Source of the DNA: Vibrio mimicus
Lineage (GTDB): Bacteria; Pseudomonadota; Gammaproteobacteria; Enterobacterales; Vibrionaceae
Length of the DNA: 64,000 bases
NCBI RefSeq assembly: GCF_019048845.1
Contig: NZ_CP077425.1
Span: 620,001 to 684,000, forward strand
Direction of reading: 5' to 3'
Shown here: positions 35,201-43,430 of the stretch, piece by piece
Layout: each line of letters begins with the position of its first letter
Position numbering within the stretch: the first letter of the stretch is position 1
Notes under the pieces: generated by a model
What the model was told of the DNA's origin: nothing
The model's database searches: none
Seen by the model: only the letters and a program-made list of their open reading frames with translations
Position numbers and translations under genes: made by a program

Positions 35201-35213
35201 TTGCAATTTGCAA
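35187..35213 (+). repeat. TTGCAAT heptamer microsatellite
   Basis: TTGCAAT occurs three times in direct succession (35187-35193, 35194-35200, 35201-35207) plus TTGCAA (35208-35213), 170 bases upstream of popT. Tracts like this change length by slippage in units of seven bases. Confidence 0.9.
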
Positions 35214-35346
35214 CAAACCGCAATATGAATATGAACCTTATTGTTGAGCATATTAGCTAACGAGCATGAATATCATACAAAAGTATCGATTCAGAACAGT
35301 GCAAGCACGTAACGCAGCGCTAGGCTGCAAGTTAAAATAGAACAGG

Positions 35347-35352
35347 TATAAT
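35347..35352 (+). promoter_or_regulatory. -10 element of the popT promoter
   Basis: A consensus TATAAT lies 31 bases before the ATG at 35383. The -35 region (CTGCAAG, about 18 bases upstream) is a poor match. AGGAAAAAC provides the ribosome site. Confidence 0.5.
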
Positions 35353-35382
35353 GGCAGCCTTAATCAATTGGCAGGAAAAACA

Positions 35383-36294
35383 ATGAACTACTTAAGCACC
35401 TACCTAAAAGGGCTAGCGATGGGCGCCGCCGATGTCGTCCCTGGTGTATCAGGCGGTACTATCGCCTTTATCACGGGCATTTACGATACTCTGCTTGAAA
35501 GCATTCGCCGCATTAACCCAAGCTTACTCTCTGTATGGAAGGAGCAAGGCTTAGCTGGGGTATTTCGCCATATTAATGGTCTGTTTTTGATCACGCTATT
35601 TGGTGGGATTTTCACCAGCATTGCCACCCTAGCCAAGCTCATCTCATGGCTGTTGGTCACTCATCCTATCCCTATTTGGTCATTTTTCTTTGGTCTTATT
35701 ATGGTTTCTGTATGGCACATGCTGCGCCAAATCGAGCAGAAAACCGTCTCTCGTCTGCTGTGGCTTATCGCCGGAGCCATCTTGGCTTACGGCATTACCG
35801 TGCTTAAACCATTACACCTTGAACCCACTTACCTCAATATTCTACTCTCAGGTGCCATTGCGATCTGTGCGATGATCCTGCCTGGTATTTCGGGCAGTTT
35901 TATTTTGCTGTTGATTGGGATGTATGCACCGGTATTAGGCGCAGTCAAAACCTTCCAGATTGATATTCTGCTGCTTTTCTTAACGGGATGTATCGTAGGG
36001 CTGCTGAGTTTCTCACATGTGTTGTCATGGCTTTTAAGACGCTACCGAGACATCACTTTAACCTTCCTAACCGGACTCATGCTCGGTACTTTACCGAAAA
36101 TCTGGCCTTGGAAAGAGACGCTTTCTTGGCGTGTCAACTCTAGTGGCGAACAAGTTCCTCTGCTGCAACGCAACCTTTCTCCCTTTGAATTTGAAGCCCT
36201 CACTTCGCAACCTTCACAGTGGATTTTAGCGATTGTACTCATGCTCGCGGCCTTCGCTCTTGTACTAGGTTTAGAGAAGTACGCAGAAAAATAA
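35383..36294 (+). CDS. popT: DUF368 undecaprenyl-phosphate translocase (PopT family)
   Basis: A 303-residue membrane protein with 8-9 hydrophobic segments. Both halves carry the DUF368 repeat: GAADVVPGVSGGTIAFITGIY near the N terminus (GAADVVPGVSGG is the diagnostic part) and MILPGISGSFILLLIG in the second half. The family was recently shown to recycle undecaprenyl phosphate (C55-P), the lipid carrier of cell-wall precursors, across the inner membrane; the V. cholerae member on chromosome 2 matters for growth at alkaline pH (from memory). The ATG at 35383 is chosen for AGGAAAAAC upstream. Monocistronic. Confidence 0.93.
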   Translation: MNYLSTYLKGLAMGAADVVPGVSGGTIAFITGIYDTLLESIRRINPSLLSVWKEQGLAGVFRHINGLFLITLFGGIFTSIATLAKLISWLLVTHPIPIWSFFFGLIMVSVWHMLRQIEQKTVSRLLWLIAGAILAYGITVLKPLHLEPTYLNILLSGAIAICAMILPGISGSFILLLIGMYAPVLGAVKTFQIDILLLFLTGCIVGLLSFSHVLSWLLRRYRDITLTFLTGLMLGTLPKIWPWKETLSWRVNSSGEQVPLLQRNLSPFEFEALTSQPSQWILAIVLMLAAFALVLGLEKYAEK

Positions 36295-36434
36295 CTCTTT
36301 TGCAAAAGTGGTCAAGGCGATGCGTATCGCCTTGATTTTTCTAAGAGCTCCAGCACATTTCCTTCGCGTTCACGCTCCGAATCATTGGTGAACATGCTAA
36401 CATCCCACCTCTCACAGCTCCATGGAATAATGAC

Positions 36435-36857
36435 ATGATGAATACTCTCAAAGGGATTGCCATCATACTCGCGCTCAGCGCAGGTTTCTTCGCCAATGAT
36501 TTGCTCACATGGCTACAACAGCCGAAACGCGATCTTAGCAACTACTGTGTTTTATCTAAGAGCGGTTGTGAACAAGCGGGGATCACCATGACCCTAGCAC
36601 AAGATAAAGCCCATCCCTTAATGGCCAATCGGCTCACCGTACACTGGCCCAATACCAATGCACCGCATCTTATCCTGACGTTGGAAGGTTTTGAAATGAA
36701 CATGGGCAGCGCGAAATTTTCGTTATCCCCTTCCGGTGAAGGTCTCTACACTGCTGACATCATTTTACCTGTGTGTACCTCAGACGCGATGACTTGGGTA
36801 GGTGAGCTCAGTGATGGCACACAAACCGTATACCCTGCAATTAGGATGGAAAGATGA
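36435..36857 (+). CDS. Membrane-anchored FixH/YtkA-like protein of a copper operon
   Basis: A 140-residue protein with one N-terminal membrane segment (about 5-22) and a periplasmic beta domain. The strand order and the GFEMNMG stretch (two methionines) resemble FixH/YtkA-type domains that accompany copper handling; two cysteines (SGC near 45, LPVCTS near 117) could pair. Its stop overlaps the start of the Sco gene (ATGA at 36854-36857) and a PCuAC chaperone follows, so a role in copper delivery to a respiratory oxidase is inferred. No exact family assigned. Confidence 0.8.
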   Translation: MMNTLKGIAIILALSAGFFANDLLTWLQQPKRDLSNYCVLSKSGCEQAGITMTLAQDKAHPLMANRLTVHWPNTNAPHLILTLEGFEMNMGSAKFSLSPSGEGLYTADIILPVCTSDAMTWVGELSDGTQTVYPAIRMER

Positions 36858-37444
36858 GTAAAAACTGGTCTCTAATTTTAGTCGTGGCTTTCACACTCGG
36901 TTTTGGTGTGAAAGCTTACCTTGATAGCCAACAAAAACTGACGAATACAACACCTACATCGCTGGCATTGTTTGGACAAAACCAGCAACCCGTTCAACTG
37001 TTCGACCAAACCGACCCACGAATTCGAATTGTCTACTTTGGTTTTACGCGCTGCCCCGATGTTTGTCCAACCTCTTTAGCTATGCTCTCAGCAGCCTTAA
37101 ATCAGGTGGATGACAAAGCTAAATCACAACTTCGCCCAATGTTTATTTCTCTCGATCCAGAGAGAGATGATGCCAAGCTTGCCGCACAATATGCCCACTA
37201 TTTCCATCCAATGATCGAAGGGGCTTCTGGTTCCTTAGAAACCACGCAGCAGCTTGCTAAAAAATATGGCGTGATTTTTCGAAAAACCGAACTCCCCAAT
37301 TCAGAGTTAAAATACACCTTGGATCACAGCTCTTATTTCTATTTTTTACAACCAGATGGCACATTGATCGATAAAGTACCGCATACCCAAGACCCAGCAC
37401 CAATCGTGGAAACCATACAAAAAATCGTAAATTCAAAAGGATAA
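36854..37444 (+). CDS. SCO1/SenC family copper chaperone
   Basis: A 196-residue membrane-anchored thioredoxin-fold protein. N-terminal segment about 5-21; copper ligands CPDVC in FTRCPDVCPTS and the histidine of LDHSSYFY, the canonical Cys-x3-Cys...His site. SCO proteins deliver copper to, or reduce the thiols of, the CuA site of cytochrome oxidase, or sense redox state. Coupled to the upstream FixH-like gene by a 4-base overlap and to PCuAC with a 4-base gap. Confidence 0.94.
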   Translation: MSKNWSLILVVAFTLGFGVKAYLDSQQKLTNTTPTSLALFGQNQQPVQLFDQTDPRIRIVYFGFTRCPDVCPTSLAMLSAALNQVDDKAKSQLRPMFISLDPERDDAKLAAQYAHYFHPMIEGASGSLETTQQLAKKYGVIFRKTELPNSELKYTLDHSSYFYFLQPDGTLIDKVPHTQDPAPIVETIQKIVNSKG

Positions 37445-37448
37445 TTTG

Positions 37449-37901
37449 ATGAAACTAAAAACTTTACTTCTTTCTAGCCTACTACTCAGCAGCTCCGCGT
37501 TTGCAAAGTCGGACATCATGATCCATGCGCCTTATGCACGCGCTACCCCACCAGCGGCAGTTAATAGTGCTTTGTTTGCTGAAGTGATGAACCGCAGCGA
37601 TTTGGACCGCTATATTGTTTCAGCAAGTACGGATGTCGCTGGAAAAGTGGAACTGCATGATGTCATTAAAGAAGGTGATGTGATGAAAATGCGCCAAGTG
37701 GAAGAATTGGTTGTTCCTGCCAAAGGCACCTTAGTTTTGCAACCTGGCAGCTTCCACATCATGTTACTGGAACTGAAGAAACCACTACAAGAAGGCGAAA
37801 GCATTGAAGTGGAATTCACTTTCAAAAATGGAGAGAAACAAACCATCACCGCACCGGTGAAAAAAGTGATGTCCGGCATGGCTCAGCATGGATCACATTA
37901 A
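37449..37901 (+). CDS. PCu(A)C periplasmic copper chaperone
   Basis: A 150-residue exported protein with signal peptide (cleavage after SSAFA). The copper site H-x-n-M-x-n-H-x-M is visible: VELHDVI, MKMRQVEE, then PGSFHIMLL. PCu(A)C supplies Cu(I) to oxidase assembly and usually sits beside Sco genes, as here. I take the ATG at 37449 with AAGGA upstream; an extra upstream TTG gives one more residue. Last gene of the three-gene operon, followed by a hairpin. Confidence 0.93.
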   Translation: MKLKTLLLSSLLLSSSAFAKSDIMIHAPYARATPPAAVNSALFAEVMNRSDLDRYIVSASTDVAGKVELHDVIKEGDVMKMRQVEELVVPAKGTLVLQPGSFHIMLLELKKPLQEGESIEVEFTFKNGEKQTITAPVKKVMSGMAQHGSH

Positions 37902-38223
37902 TCCTCACCAGTCTAGGTTTAGCCTGTCTGACGCTATGCTTGGAAAAGAGACTCAACAGGGTGATTCATTCACCCTGTTTCACTATCCGTTATGGAACGA
38001 TTCTCAACAAAACGTTCGTTTATTGTTCCAAATATTGTGCTTGTGATGGCTTTTCTCAACATTCGGCAACAAATTCATCACTTCCTCTCAAAATCGACAA
38101 CTTATCACGCCTATTATCAATTATCGGTAGACACATTATCTTGTACGGTTAATATTGGAGACCTTCAGGATTAATGACTGAAGCTACAATAATTCAAATG
38201 TTTTATGATTCGCAGGGATAATT
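37902..38223. other. Intergenic region copper operon / sstT
   Basis: About 320 bases. After the hairpin at 37955 there is AT-rich sequence holding the sstT promoter, which I cannot place with confidence, and a small inverted repeat CTTCAG/CTGAAG (38163-38183) in the presumed leader. Short frames here lack ribosome sites. Confidence 0.3.
37955..37981 (+). terminator. Stem-loop after the copper operon
   Basis: AACAGGGTG-ATTCATT-CACCCTGTT with a short T run, 54 bases after the PCuAC stop. Probable terminator, weaker than others in the window because the T run is only three bases. Confidence 0.55.
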
Positions 38224-39465
38224 ATGCAAAACAACTCATTTATAGCCAGTTTTGCGCGTGGAAATCTGGTATTACAAATTTTAGCTGGCATCCTATTAGG
38301 TGCTGCTCTAGCTACTTTTTCACCAGATTACGCCCAAAAAGTGGGATTACTTGGTAATTTATTCGTTGGTGCACTGAAAGCCGTTGCGCCTGTCCTCGTG
38401 TTTATTTTGGTAGCGTCTTCCATCGCTAATCAGAAGAAAAATAAACACACTTACATGCGTCCGATCGTTGTGCTGTACCTATTTGGCACCTTTTCAGCAG
38501 CACTGACCGCCGTTGTCCTGAGCTTTCTTTTCCCAACGACCTTGGTCTTAGCCAGCGGAGCAGAAGGCGCAACACCACCACAAGGTATTGCCGAAGTGCT
38601 TAATACTCTGTTGTTTAAACTGGTGGATAACCCAATCAATGCGCTGATGAATGCTAACTACATTGGTATTTTGGCTTGGGGTGTGGGTTTAGGTTTAGCG
38701 CTGCACCATGCTTCTGCCACTACAAAAGCGGTTTTTGAAGATCTCAGCCACGGTATTTCACAGATTGTTCGCTTTATCATTCGCCTCGCCCCACTAGGTA
38801 TTTTTGGTTTAGTCGCGTCAACCTTCGCAACGACAGGGTTCGGTGCTCTAGCTGGTTATGCTCAGCTACTTGCCGTTTTACTTGGCGCAATGGCCTTTAT
38901 TGCTCTCGTGGTGAACCCACTGATTGTTTACTACAAAATTCGTCGCAACCCTTTTCCTCTGGTACTTCAATGCCTACGCGAAAGTGGTGTAACCGCATTT
39001 TTCACGCGCTCAAGTGCCGCCAACATCCCAGTCAACATGGCGTTGTGTGAAAAACTCAAGTTGGATGAAGACACTTACTCGGTTTCTATCCCACTAGGCG
39101 CTACCATCAACATGGCGGGCGCTGCAATCACGATCACTGTGCTCACCTTGGCCGCTGTACACACTATGGGCATTGAAGTGGATCTAATGACAGCCCTACT
39201 GCTGAGTGTGGTCGCTGCAGTTTCTGCGTGTGGGGCATCCGGTGTGGCAGGTGGCTCACTGCTGCTGATCCCACTTGCATGTGGTTTGTTTGGTATTTCT
39301 AACGATGTCGCAATGCAAGTCGTTGCTGTTGGTTTCATCATTGGTGTGATTCAAGACTCGGCAGAAACCGCATTGAACAGCTCAACAGATGTCATCTTCA
39401 CTGCAGCGGTGTGCCAATCTGCCCATGCTGAACAACTGCAATCTGAGAAGCTTGAGCAAGCGTAA
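38224..39465 (+). CDS. sstT: Serine/threonine:sodium symporter SstT
   Basis: A 413-residue DAACS-family carrier with about eight membrane segments and two re-entrant hairpins. Typical marks: [20 protein letters not shown] (serine-rich hairpin), [16 protein letters not shown] (the NMxGxA motif for sodium and substrate) and [18 protein letters not shown] near the C terminus. It takes up serine and threonine with sodium. Full length; monocistronic with a strong terminator. Confidence 0.95.
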   Translation: MQNNSFIASFARGNLVLQILAGILLGAALATFSPDYAQKVGLLGNLFVGALKAVAPVLVFILVASSIANQKKNKHTYMRPIVVLYLFGTFSAALTAVVLSFLFPTTLVLASGAEGATPPQGIAEVLNTLLFKLVDNPINALMNANYIGILAWGVGLGLALHHASATTKAVFEDLSHGISQIVRFIIRLAPLGIFGLVASTFATTGFGALAGYAQLLAVLLGAMAFIALVVNPLIVYYKIRRNPFPLVLQCLRESGVTAFFTRSSAANIPVNMALCEKLKLDEDTYSVSIPLGATINMAGAAITITVLTLAAVHTMGIEVDLMTALLLSVVAAVSACGASGVAGGSLLLIPLACGLFGISNDVAMQVVAVGFIIGVIQDSAETALNSSTDVIFTAAVCQSAHAEQLQSEKLEQA

Positions 39466-39492
39466 ATCTTCTTGCTTTATTCTCAGCATGTC

Positions 39493-39520
39493 CAAGACGC
39501 TCTTTAGAGCGTCTTTTTTA
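39493..39520 (+). terminator. Terminator of sstT
   Basis: AAGACGCTCTTTAGAGCGTCTT stem (39494-39515) with a run of T directly after, 30 bases past the sstT stop. Confidence 0.88.
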
Positions 39521-39715
39521 TTAATAAACCCAATAATAACAATAAGTTAAAACTATAATATTTGTGATTTCAATTTCTCAAATATGCAACCATGCTCATT
39601 TTTGCACTTGATAATTTGACCTTACTTCATGATATGAAACAATTACAAAATTAACATTTAATTAACACTAAAACTATTGAACAATGACTCCGTCAAACGA
39701 CGCAAGGAGTCTACA

Positions 39716-41500
39716 ATGCAAGTACGCACAATAACGAAAACCTTTCTCGCCACCTCAATCAGCACTGTCTTACTGAGCGGATGTTATTGGGATGACCCTC
39801 AATGGGTTGCCAATAAAGTCAGCCAATCCATCAGTCGCAGCGATGTGGTAGACCATCTGCAAACTCTGGAAGGAATTGCTTCACCAACCCAAGATGCAGC
39901 CTCCATCACTCGTGCAGCCGGCTCTGCCGGTTATCAAGAGTCGGTCGATTACATTATCGAGACGATGAAAGAATTAGGCTATGAAGTCACCACTCAAGAA
40001 TTTGATTTTCGCTCTTGGGCTGAGCTTAGCGGCACAAAACTGAATGTCGCTGGAGTCGATCTCATCAGTTCGAAACAAGCACCAGAAGGCAGTGAAGGTG
40101 AATTTTCGGTTCTCTCTTATGCAGGCAGCTCAAATGGAGAATTAACTGGAGAATTAGTCTTCATTACTCCGGATTTTGACTTTGCCTCCCCCAACTATGA
40201 TGGTAGTGACGGTTGTGAAGAGGGAGATTTTGCAGGTATTGATCTTCAAGGAAAAATTGCCGTCATTCAACGTGGTACCTGTGGTTTTAGCGATAAGGTT
40301 GTCAATGCTCAAAAAGCAGGAGCAAAAGCCGTGATCGTATTCAACCAAGGAAATAGTGCAGGTCGTACGGGCCTATTCAATGGTACGTTGAGCAACACCA
40401 GCACAGCCACCATTCCAGCCTTCGGTGTGCCTTTCCAACTGGGTAAAGATTGGTTCGATGTCGCTCAATCGACTGCGATTCCCGTGGCTCTAACACTCAA
40501 CGTTGAAGACAAGATGATTGTGACTCAAAACGTGTTAGCCGAGACTCGCAAAGGTAACCCTGATCAAGTTGTCATGCTTGGCGCTCACTTGGACTCAGTA
40601 CCTGAAGGTCCTGGGATTAATGATAACGGTTCCGGTACGGCAGGCTTGTTGGAATACGCAGAAAAGCTAGCCAAACTCAAAGTACCAGTGAAGAACAAGG
40701 TTCGTTTTGCTTGGTGGGCAGCGGAAGAAGCAGGGTTAGTCGGTTAAAATTACTATACAAAAGAGCTTTTCGAGCCTCTCTACCAACAAGCTCAACAGCA
40801 AATTATGGATGAGCTAGGCATTAGTGATCCTGCACAGCTGACAGAAGAACAGAAAGATCTTGTTGAGGCCCGTTATACTCAACTCAACAAAATCAAACTT
40901 TACCTTAACTTCGATATGATTGGCTCACCCAACTACATTTTTGGAGTGATGGATGGCGATCTGTCGGATACCAAAAGCAACCCTGATAACGCCTACACCG
41001 GTGATTTCACACCGCCATTTGGAACCTCAGATATCGAACTTCGTTTCAATGAGTTTTTCACTGACAAAGGCGAAGAAACGGTGCCACAAGCGCTTTCTAA
41101 ACGTTCCGACTACGCAGGTTTTGCTGATTGGGGGGTTGCATTTGGCGGACTCTTCACTGGGGCTGAGAGAACCAAAACGGCTCAAGAAGTCGCACAATTT
41201 GGCGGTGAGATTGATGTCGCTTATGACCATTGCTACCACCAAGCTTGTGATGACCTCAACAACATCAGCCAAAAAGCGCTATACATCAATACTCAAGCTT
41301 TGGCCTATGTCACCACTTACTATGCCATGAGCAAGACCTTATTCCCGGTGGAAGTGAATACTCAGCCGAAAACAATGGCCAAGCAGAGCCTTCTACTCCA
41401 ACCCGTTGAGAAACACCGTATTGGTACGACACTGAAAGCGGCGCACAGTGAATCGGATCACGGCCACTTCCATGGGGATTTTGACCAAGAAAAATTCTAG
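39716..41500 (+). pseudogene. M28 aminopeptidase lipoprotein interrupted by a nonsense codon
   Basis: One reading frame of 594 codons, broken by TAA at 40745-40747 and then continuing in the same frame to 41500. The N terminus is a lipoprotein signal (lipobox LLSGC). A PA domain (about 145-265, IAVIQRGTCGFSDKV) and the first zinc ligands (GAHLDSVPEG, INDNGSG, WAAEEAGLVG) lie before the stop; the remaining ligands (NFDMIGSPN and YHQACDD) lie after it. In relatives a Ser usually follows LVG, so TCA to TAA is the likely change. The first 343 residues alone cannot form the active site. I chose ATG 39716 for AAGGAG upstream. Confidence 0.85.
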
Positions 41501-41535
41501 TTTTACTGCGGTCATCAGCTCGGTCAGCCACAATA

Positions 41536-41560
41536 AAAAATGGGCGTAATGCCCATTTTT
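41536..41560. terminator. Bidirectional terminator, aminopeptidase / PAP2 gene
   Basis: AAAAATGGGC-GTAAT-GCCCATTTTT: 10-bp stem with A and T runs on both sides, between the two convergent genes. Confidence 0.85.
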
Positions 41561-42312
41561 TATACCAGATGCATGCGCCGTAACCACGGTTGGAAACGAG
41601 GGTGTTGCAATGGATACTGCTGCGGAACCAATAAATACAGTCCCCCCACCAACAGTCCTGCACCGAAAAGATCTACCGGATGATGCATACCAAGCCACAA
41701 TCGGCTGTAGGCCACACTCAGCGCCCAAATGAGAAGCGCCCCAAGACTCAAGTAGTGTTTCTTCTCAATAAGCAAGCTACCGAAGTAGAGTAAACAGAGC
41801 ACTGCGAATACCGTGTGCCCTGAAGGGAAAGAGTAATCCGTTTCACCCTGCCAATGTACGATTCTCCATGGGCTGACTTTCGATTCCATCGCCACTAATA
41901 AAGCTTCTTGTTTGGGCTCAGAGAGCTTATAAAAATGCTCGCCATTGGGTAATAACAGAGATTGAGCCATCAATTCAGTGTAAGGTCTTGGCTCTTGCGT
42001 CACGGCTTTCAATCCCGTCTTCATCACCATGGCTAACCCTAGTAAAAGAACTAATTGAATAGCTTTATTCAACCATTGTTGGCGTGGTATTTGGCAGCGC
42101 CATCCAACCCAGATCGACAAAAAGAGCAAAGAAAATAGGAAACCTTCTTTACCCGCAGATTGCGTCAGATACATCATGGTTTTCCCCACTGATTCACTGA
42201 CAGGTTTGAAAAAATCCAGTTGTAAGGACACTACAGCGAGTGGAACCAACAGAAGGGTAAACGTCAGCAGTAATACCAAGGCACGCTTACAGCTCTTAAT
42301 GCGCGTTTTCAT
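41560..42312 (-). CDS. PAP2-family phosphatase (PgpB-like)
   Basis: A 250-residue inner-membrane protein with about six hydrophobic segments and the full PAP2 catalytic triad of motifs: KAVTQEPRP, FPSGHT and SRLWLGMHHPVD. PgpB-like members dephosphorylate phosphatidylglycerol phosphate and undecaprenyl pyrophosphate on the periplasmic face, producing the C55-P that a PopT-type protein would return. Which lipid it prefers cannot be seen. The start at 42312 (MKTRIKSCKRALV) is chosen for GGAG at 8 bases; the frame extends 7 codons further. Confidence 0.9.
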   Translation of the reverse strand: MKTRIKSCKRALVLLLTFTLLLVPLAVVSLQLDFFKPVSESVGKTMMYLTQSAGKEGFLFSLLFLSIWVGWRCQIPRQQWLNKAIQLVLLLGLAMVMKTGLKAVTQEPRPYTELMAQSLLLPNGEHFYKLSEPKQEALLVAMESKVSPWRIVHWQGETDYSFPSGHTVFAVLCLLYFGSLLIEKKHYLSLGALLIWALSVAYSRLWLGMHHPVDLFGAGLLVGGLYLLVPQQYPLQHPRFQPWLRRMHLV

Positions 42313-42541
42313 AACCATACTCCAACCCAACACAGGAGCAACATTGTAGAAAAACGATCTAAAGAAATGCCAATATCATGTCAATTTGCCGGCAAAAAAT
42401 GCGCCGTTTCCCACCATAAGCATCGAAAATAAATTAACGCTTATTTAACAATAAGGTAGCGCTTAATTCCCATCCTTAAGTTGTATTAAAAAAAATCTAT
42501 AGCCTATATTTTGGTTTAGGCACCCGATAAGGAGAACGACC

Positions 42542-43372
42542 ATGGTGAAGAATGCTCTGCTTAATCGTTTGAATGAACTCCCTAGACTTTCTAAAGTTAT
42601 GCAAGAATTGTTGGAAATGGCGAACCAACCGAATGTGGATTTTCACAAACTGAGTAAAAAAATTACCTTAGACCAGATATTAACCGCACGTTTACTGCGT
42701 ATGGCGAATTCGGCCTATTTTGGGGGCAATGGGCATATCGCGACCGTCAATGATGCCATCATCCGTGTCGGTATTGAATCCGTTCGCACCTTGATTGTTG
42801 CGTCTGTACTCTCCAGCGCCTTTCCGAAAATTGACACCCTCAATTTGAATGAATACTGGATTAATACTTTTGAAACCGCACTCATTGCGAGCAAAATCGC
42901 TGAGCAAGTCGGTTTAGATAAATCGGAAACCTTCACTACAGGTGTATTGCACAATATTGGTGAACTGATGATTCACACGTTAATGCCAAGTGAAGCAAAA
43001 TTGATTGAACAGAAAATTGCCCAAGGAGTCGATCCGCTCACCGCTCAAGAAGAGATCTTAGGGATTTCAGCTCCGCGAATTGGTGCCATGCTTGCCAAAG
43101 AATGGAAATTCCCATCGGAAATGATTGATGCGATTAAACACTTTGATGAACCTCGCGAAGCCGAAATTTCACCTAAATTGGCGGTAGCAATTCATTTTGC
43201 CCGAGACATCAACCGCTACTGGGATAGCTTTGAACAGACTAAAGACAAATCCGTGTATCTCGCCGATCACCCAGATTCACGCTTACTCAATATCTCTGCG
43301 ACTTTCCAATCCGCGATTGATGGAGTCCGCGGAAATGGTAAAGAAATTGCGACACAAATGATGGCCGCCTAA
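42542..43372 (+). CDS. HDOD domain protein
   Basis: A 276-residue cytoplasmic protein consisting of an HDOD domain (about 8-205): LPRLSKVMQELLEM, ITLDQILTARLLRMANSAYF and GVLHNIGELMIH. HDOD domains resemble HD phosphohydrolases but lack the full metal site and act as signalling scaffolds, often in c-di-GMP, chemotaxis or stress pathways. No GGDEF, EAL or receiver domain is fused. Strong ribosome site ATAAGGAGAACGACC. Monocistronic. Confidence 0.92.
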   Translation: MVKNALLNRLNELPRLSKVMQELLEMANQPNVDFHKLSKKITLDQILTARLLRMANSAYFGGNGHIATVNDAIIRVGIESVRTLIVASVLSSAFPKIDTLNLNEYWINTFETALIASKIAEQVGLDKSETFTTGVLHNIGELMIHTLMPSEAKLIEQKIAQGVDPLTAQEEILGISAPRIGAMLAKEWKFPSEMIDAIKHFDEPREAEISPKLAVAIHFARDINRYWDSFEQTKDKSVYLADHPDSRLLNISATFQSAIDGVRGNGKEIATQMMAA

Positions 43373-43373
43373 A

Positions 43374-43412
43374 AAAACAATCCCAGGAAGAAGCGTTTCT
43401 TCCTGGGATTAT
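43374..43412 (-). terminator. Terminator shared by the HDOD gene and phoX
   Basis: ATCCCAGGAAGAA-GCG-TTTCTTCCTGGGAT is a 13-bp stem (43380-43410). The T run is on the minus strand (A7 at 43372-43378), so it mainly serves phoX; it may also slow rightward transcripts from the HDOD gene. Confidence 0.8.
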
Positions 43413-43430
43413 ACTGATCCAATGATTCGA

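Larger units (their letters stand above)
34773..35382. other. Long intergenic region between gltS and popT
   Basis: Some 610 bases without a conventional gene. It holds, from left to right, the gltS promoter side, an orphan minus-strand terminator (34991-35025), two stem-loops (35075-35098 and 35110-35122), a 24-codon minus-strand frame (35086-35160), a heptamer tract (35187-35213) and the popT promoter with TATAAT at 35347-35352. These parts are listed or discussed separately. Confidence 0.6.

Noticed and set aside
35187-35213. Possible CRISPR or integron-type repeat
   Set aside because: Units are only seven bases and directly adjacent, with no spacers; it is a microsatellite. No CRISPR array or superintegron (VCR) repeat is visible in the window.
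37992-38174. 60-codon frame upstream of sstT
   Set aside because: No ribosome site and no recognisable composition; probably leader sequence.
41310-41728. Overlapping 111-117 codon frames at the end of the aminopeptidase/PAP2 region
   Set aside because: They cross the bidirectional terminator and both real genes and match no family pattern.
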